5,978 bases of DNA, taken from contig JAJYKO010000396.1 of NCBI GenBank assembly GCA_021788565.1, positions 1-5,978 of the forward strand, read 5' to 3'. This document shows, in pieces, positions 4,461 through 5,978 of this stretch (positions within the stretch are counted from its first letter, which is position 1; each line of letters begins with the position of its first letter). A model generated the notes under the pieces. That model made no database searches. It had not been told where the DNA came from and saw only the letters and a list, made by a program, of their open reading frames with translations. A program made the translations under genes and the position numbers. Source of the DNA: Chloroflexota bacterium (lineage in GTDB: Bacteria; Chloroflexota; UBA6077).

Positions 4461-5675
4461 CTACGGATTCTGCGTGATCTGCTGAAATTGCTGGTAGTCG
4501 CCCGCCGCGGATATCTTCCAGAGGAAAGCCCCAAGGCTGGTGGAATCCGCCCGAAGCTGGTGCTCCCGCTGACTGATGTCCTGCCCGACGCCACCTGAGG
4601 CCGACGGGTTATCAGCGTAGCTGCCGTAGAAGGCAAAGTAAGCCTGATTCAGCTTCCGGATGTAGTAGCCCTGCCCCACAAGCTCCTTGCGAGAGGTCTC
4701 CATGAAGCTTTCGGCCTCCTGAACCTTGCCGGCGGCCAACAACGAATCGACCCTGGTTCTGATGCGATGCATCTCCTTCGTGAACGTATCCTGCCGGGGC
4801 GACGGCGCTTGCTGGGATGGAGGTGCGTTCGGATAAAGTTCATGGTAGACCTGATCCCCAACCTCGTGTCCCACAATCTCAGCGGTGGTCTCGTTCACAG
4901 TGATCATACGACTGTCCGACTCGCCCCCCAGAGCGTACTGCCAGCCCAGTGGACGTAGCGCCAGGAACTGGTGAGTCCACTCGTGCGCCACCGTCTGAAT
5001 GGTCCAGCGTGGGTCGGAGTTCTCCGGGACCATGCTCGGATAGACGCCGAGCCCGCCGATGGGCGTAACAAGAGCGGACGTGTTTGGCCCCGAAGCTCGC
5101 TTCTCTATCTGCTCCATTTGGCCAACTGTCAGATTGGGGAGCAAAAGCACCGTCGCTTCTCGCTCGATGCGGTCTCGAGGCGAGATCACCAGCAGATCCG
5201 GGAGAGCCACGAACCGAAAGTAGACAGGCGGAAACAGGAAGCGGAGACTCGCCAAGTTGTGGTCGAGACCGTCTTTCGCGGCCTGTGCGGCCACATACTG
5301 CTGGATCGTGCGCTCGACACTGGGCGCCTCCGCTTCTACGCGGGCCCTGAGCGCCGACAGGCTCGGGTCCGGCGATGCGCTCCGCGCGGGACCGGACGCC
5401 GCTGCACGGTCCGCCTCGCTTTCGGCTTTCAGCTCTTCGGCAACCAGACCAAAGAACGAGCGAATCTCCGCGGGGCTGGCGGCAGGGCCTGGTGCCACAC
5501 TTCCGGTAAGCTTGGAGACGGTGTTCTGGAACATCCAGCCGGTGACCGGGTCCACATAGGGCTCGGCCTGAAGGGTTAGCCGGTAAGCTATCGAGGAGGG
5601 ATCCCCTGACGATAGTCCCAACAGCAGGGGAAGGATAGCAAGCACGGCCAGCCTGATCACCGCGGCTCGTCTCAT
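4461..5675 (-). CDS. Secreted HEWTH zinc-metalloprotease-like protein
   Basis: A 404-aa protein with a likely Sec signal peptide: MRRAAVIRLAVLAILPLLLG (1-20), positive n-region then a leucine-rich core. There is no lipobox cysteine. A Glu/Ala/Arg-rich region (about 66-135) is followed by a folded part with the zinc-binding motif HEWTH (231-235). A second acidic motif, NETTAE (261-266), lies 27 residues later and could give the third ligand Glu262, as in gluzincin-type HExxH...ExxxD/E peptidases. A helical C-terminal region (about 296-404) contains NQAYFAFYGSYA (343-354), probably a conserved structural motif. Its substrate is unknown; it would act outside the membrane. MRRAAV (ATG 5675-5673) is preferred because it gives a clean signal peptide and has GAG eight bases upstream. 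ATG 5699-5697 would add eight residues. The still longer open frame back to 5918 crosses the divergent promoter region. The gene converges on the transporter across the double palindrome. Confidence 0.87.
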   Translation of the reverse strand: MRRAAVIRLAVLAILPLLLGLSSGDPSSIAYRLTLQAEPYVDPVTGWMFQNTVSKLTGSVAPGPAASPAEIRSFFGLVAEELKAESEADRAAASGPARSASPDPSLSALRARVEAEAPSVERTIQQYVAAQAAKDGLDHNLASLRFLFPPVYFRFVALPDLLVISPRDRIEREATVLLLPNLTVGQMEQIEKRASGPNTSALVTPIGGLGVYPSMVPENSDPRWTIQTVAHEWTHQFLALRPLGWQYALGGESDSRMITVNETTAEIVGHEVGDQVYHELYPNAPPSQQAPSPRQDTFTKEMHRIRTRVDSLLAAGKVQEAESFMETSRKELVGQGYYIRKLNQAYFAFYGSYADNPSASGGVGQDISQREHQLRADSTSLGAFLWKISAAGDYQQFQQITQNP

Positions 5676-5792
5676 GGTTGGTGCTCTATGATTCCTCATG
5701 TCACTGAAGTAATGGTGCGACCAGATATGCAAATAGTAGCACCGACGTGCCATGACCGGCAGCGCGACATGGTGTGGAACCGTCGCCAGTCT

Positions 5793-5800
5793 GGTACAAT
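5793..5800 (+). promoter_or_regulatory. Possible -10 element for the right-edge gene
   Basis: GGTACAAT (5793-5800) contains TACAAT, five of six consensus bases, 73 bases before the ATG at 5874. No good -35 hexamer is visible 16-18 bases upstream. The same octamer precedes the transporter gene. In the divergent direction only a weak -10-like TACTAT (5738-5733) is seen for the protease, without a matching -35, so I do not list a promoter for it. Confidence 0.35.
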
Positions 5801-5820
5801 CAGCCCCGGCATTGTCCAAC

Positions 5821-5853
5821 GCCCCCATGTCCCTTGCGGGGCAGAGAGGCCCC
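5821..5853 (+). promoter_or_regulatory. Leader with two mutually exclusive hairpins before the right-edge gene
   Basis: GGGGC at 5838-5842 can pair either with GCCCC upstream (5821-5825, 12-nt loop) or with GCCCC downstream (5849-5853, 6-nt loop AGAGAG). A direct repeat CCCCATGT occurs at 5823-5830 and 5850-5857. The region lies between the possible -10 at 5795-5800 and the ribosome binding site GGAGGAG at 5861-5867, so the downstream hairpin ends seven bases before that site. The stems are only five pairs long, so the arrangement may be coincidental in GC-rich DNA. Confidence 0.3.
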
Positions 5854-5873
5854 ATGTTCGGGAGGAGAGCACG

Positions 5874-5978
5874 ATGGCAGATGAGTATGAGCTTTCTCCA
5901 GACGAGAGGCTTTGTCACGCCGTGATAGAGGCCATCTCTCGCTCTGAGCCAATTCGCGCCAGTTCGCTAGGTGGCATC
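5874..5978 (+). CDS. N-terminal fragment of a small soluble protein, truncated by the window end
   Basis: An ATG at 5874 follows a strong GGAGGAG (5861-5867) by six bases, and the frame is open for 35 codons to the last base of the window. The residues read MADEYELSPDERLCHAVIEA and continue ISRSEPIRASSLGGI. It is acidic and helix-prone, with no signal peptide, so probably cytoplasmic. The pattern of Asp-Glu, then a helix, then a polar stretch leading to a Gly-Gly-Ile turn is reminiscent of the start of BON domains, but 35 residues are too few to assign a family. It is divergent from the protease gene. Confidence 0.7.
   Translation, partial: MADEYELSPDERLCHAVIEAISRSEPIRASSLGGI

Noticed and set aside
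5676..5918. Upstream extension of the protease frame to 5918
   Set aside because: It crosses the divergent intergenic region and the start of the right-edge gene, and it would bury the signal peptide internally.
1..5978. CRISPR array, tRNA, rRNA or insertion sequence
   Set aside because: I saw no regularly spaced repeats, no cloverleaf-capable tRNA sequence, no rRNA segments and no transposase or terminal inverted repeats on either strand.

Overview
The window is about 6 kb of GC-rich bacterial DNA. It reads like the end of a draft or metagenomic contig, because it opens with 22 consecutive G. The organism is most likely in or near Chloroflexota (Dehalococcoidia-like). I infer this from GC-rich coding sequence, strong purine-rich ribosome binding sites, the style of the HD hydrolase and HEWTH metalloprotease, and a pair of small uncharacterised proteins of a kind I associate with that phylum. 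No rRNA or phylogenetic marker gene is present, so this placement is tentative.

Layout from left to right: (1) positions 1-242, minus strand: the N-terminus of a secreted or membrane-anchored protein cut by the contig edge. (2) 429-1091, plus: a DedA/VTT-family membrane protein with a TTG start, a consensus-like promoter at 286-315 and a leader of about 107 nt. (3) 1120-1158: a hairpin between convergent genes. (4) 1183-1922, minus: a translationally coupled pair. The upstream 81-aa protein ends in a MoaD/ThiS-like Pro-Arg-Ile-Ala-Gly-Gly tail. The downstream 165-aa protein has one membrane segment and a cytoplasmic-type tail with a single cysteine. (5) 1951-2052, minus: a hairpin-rich RNA leader in front of that pair, with patches that resemble the cobalamin riboswitch. 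(6) 2190-2762, minus: a 190-aa HD-superfamily hydrolase. (7) 2763-2852: a compact divergent promoter region. (8) 2853-4382, plus: a DHA2-type (14-TM) major facilitator drug transporter. (9) 4390-4452: a REP-like double palindrome between convergent genes. (10) 4461-5675, minus: a secreted HEWTH zinc-metalloprotease-like protein. (11) 5676-5873: a divergent intergenic region. (12) 5874-5978, plus: the start of a small soluble protein cut by the right edge.

The window does not hold one obvious pathway. Most genes are independent envelope or housekeeping functions: lipid carrier flipping, efflux and an exported peptidase. The part most likely to be undescribed is the 81-aa/165-aa pair and its structured leader. 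A small beta-grasp-like protein with a C-terminal Gly-Gly, coupled by a 4-bp overlap to a membrane protein of unknown function, suggests a sulfur-carrier or ubiquitin-like partner system. This is an inference from sequence pattern only.
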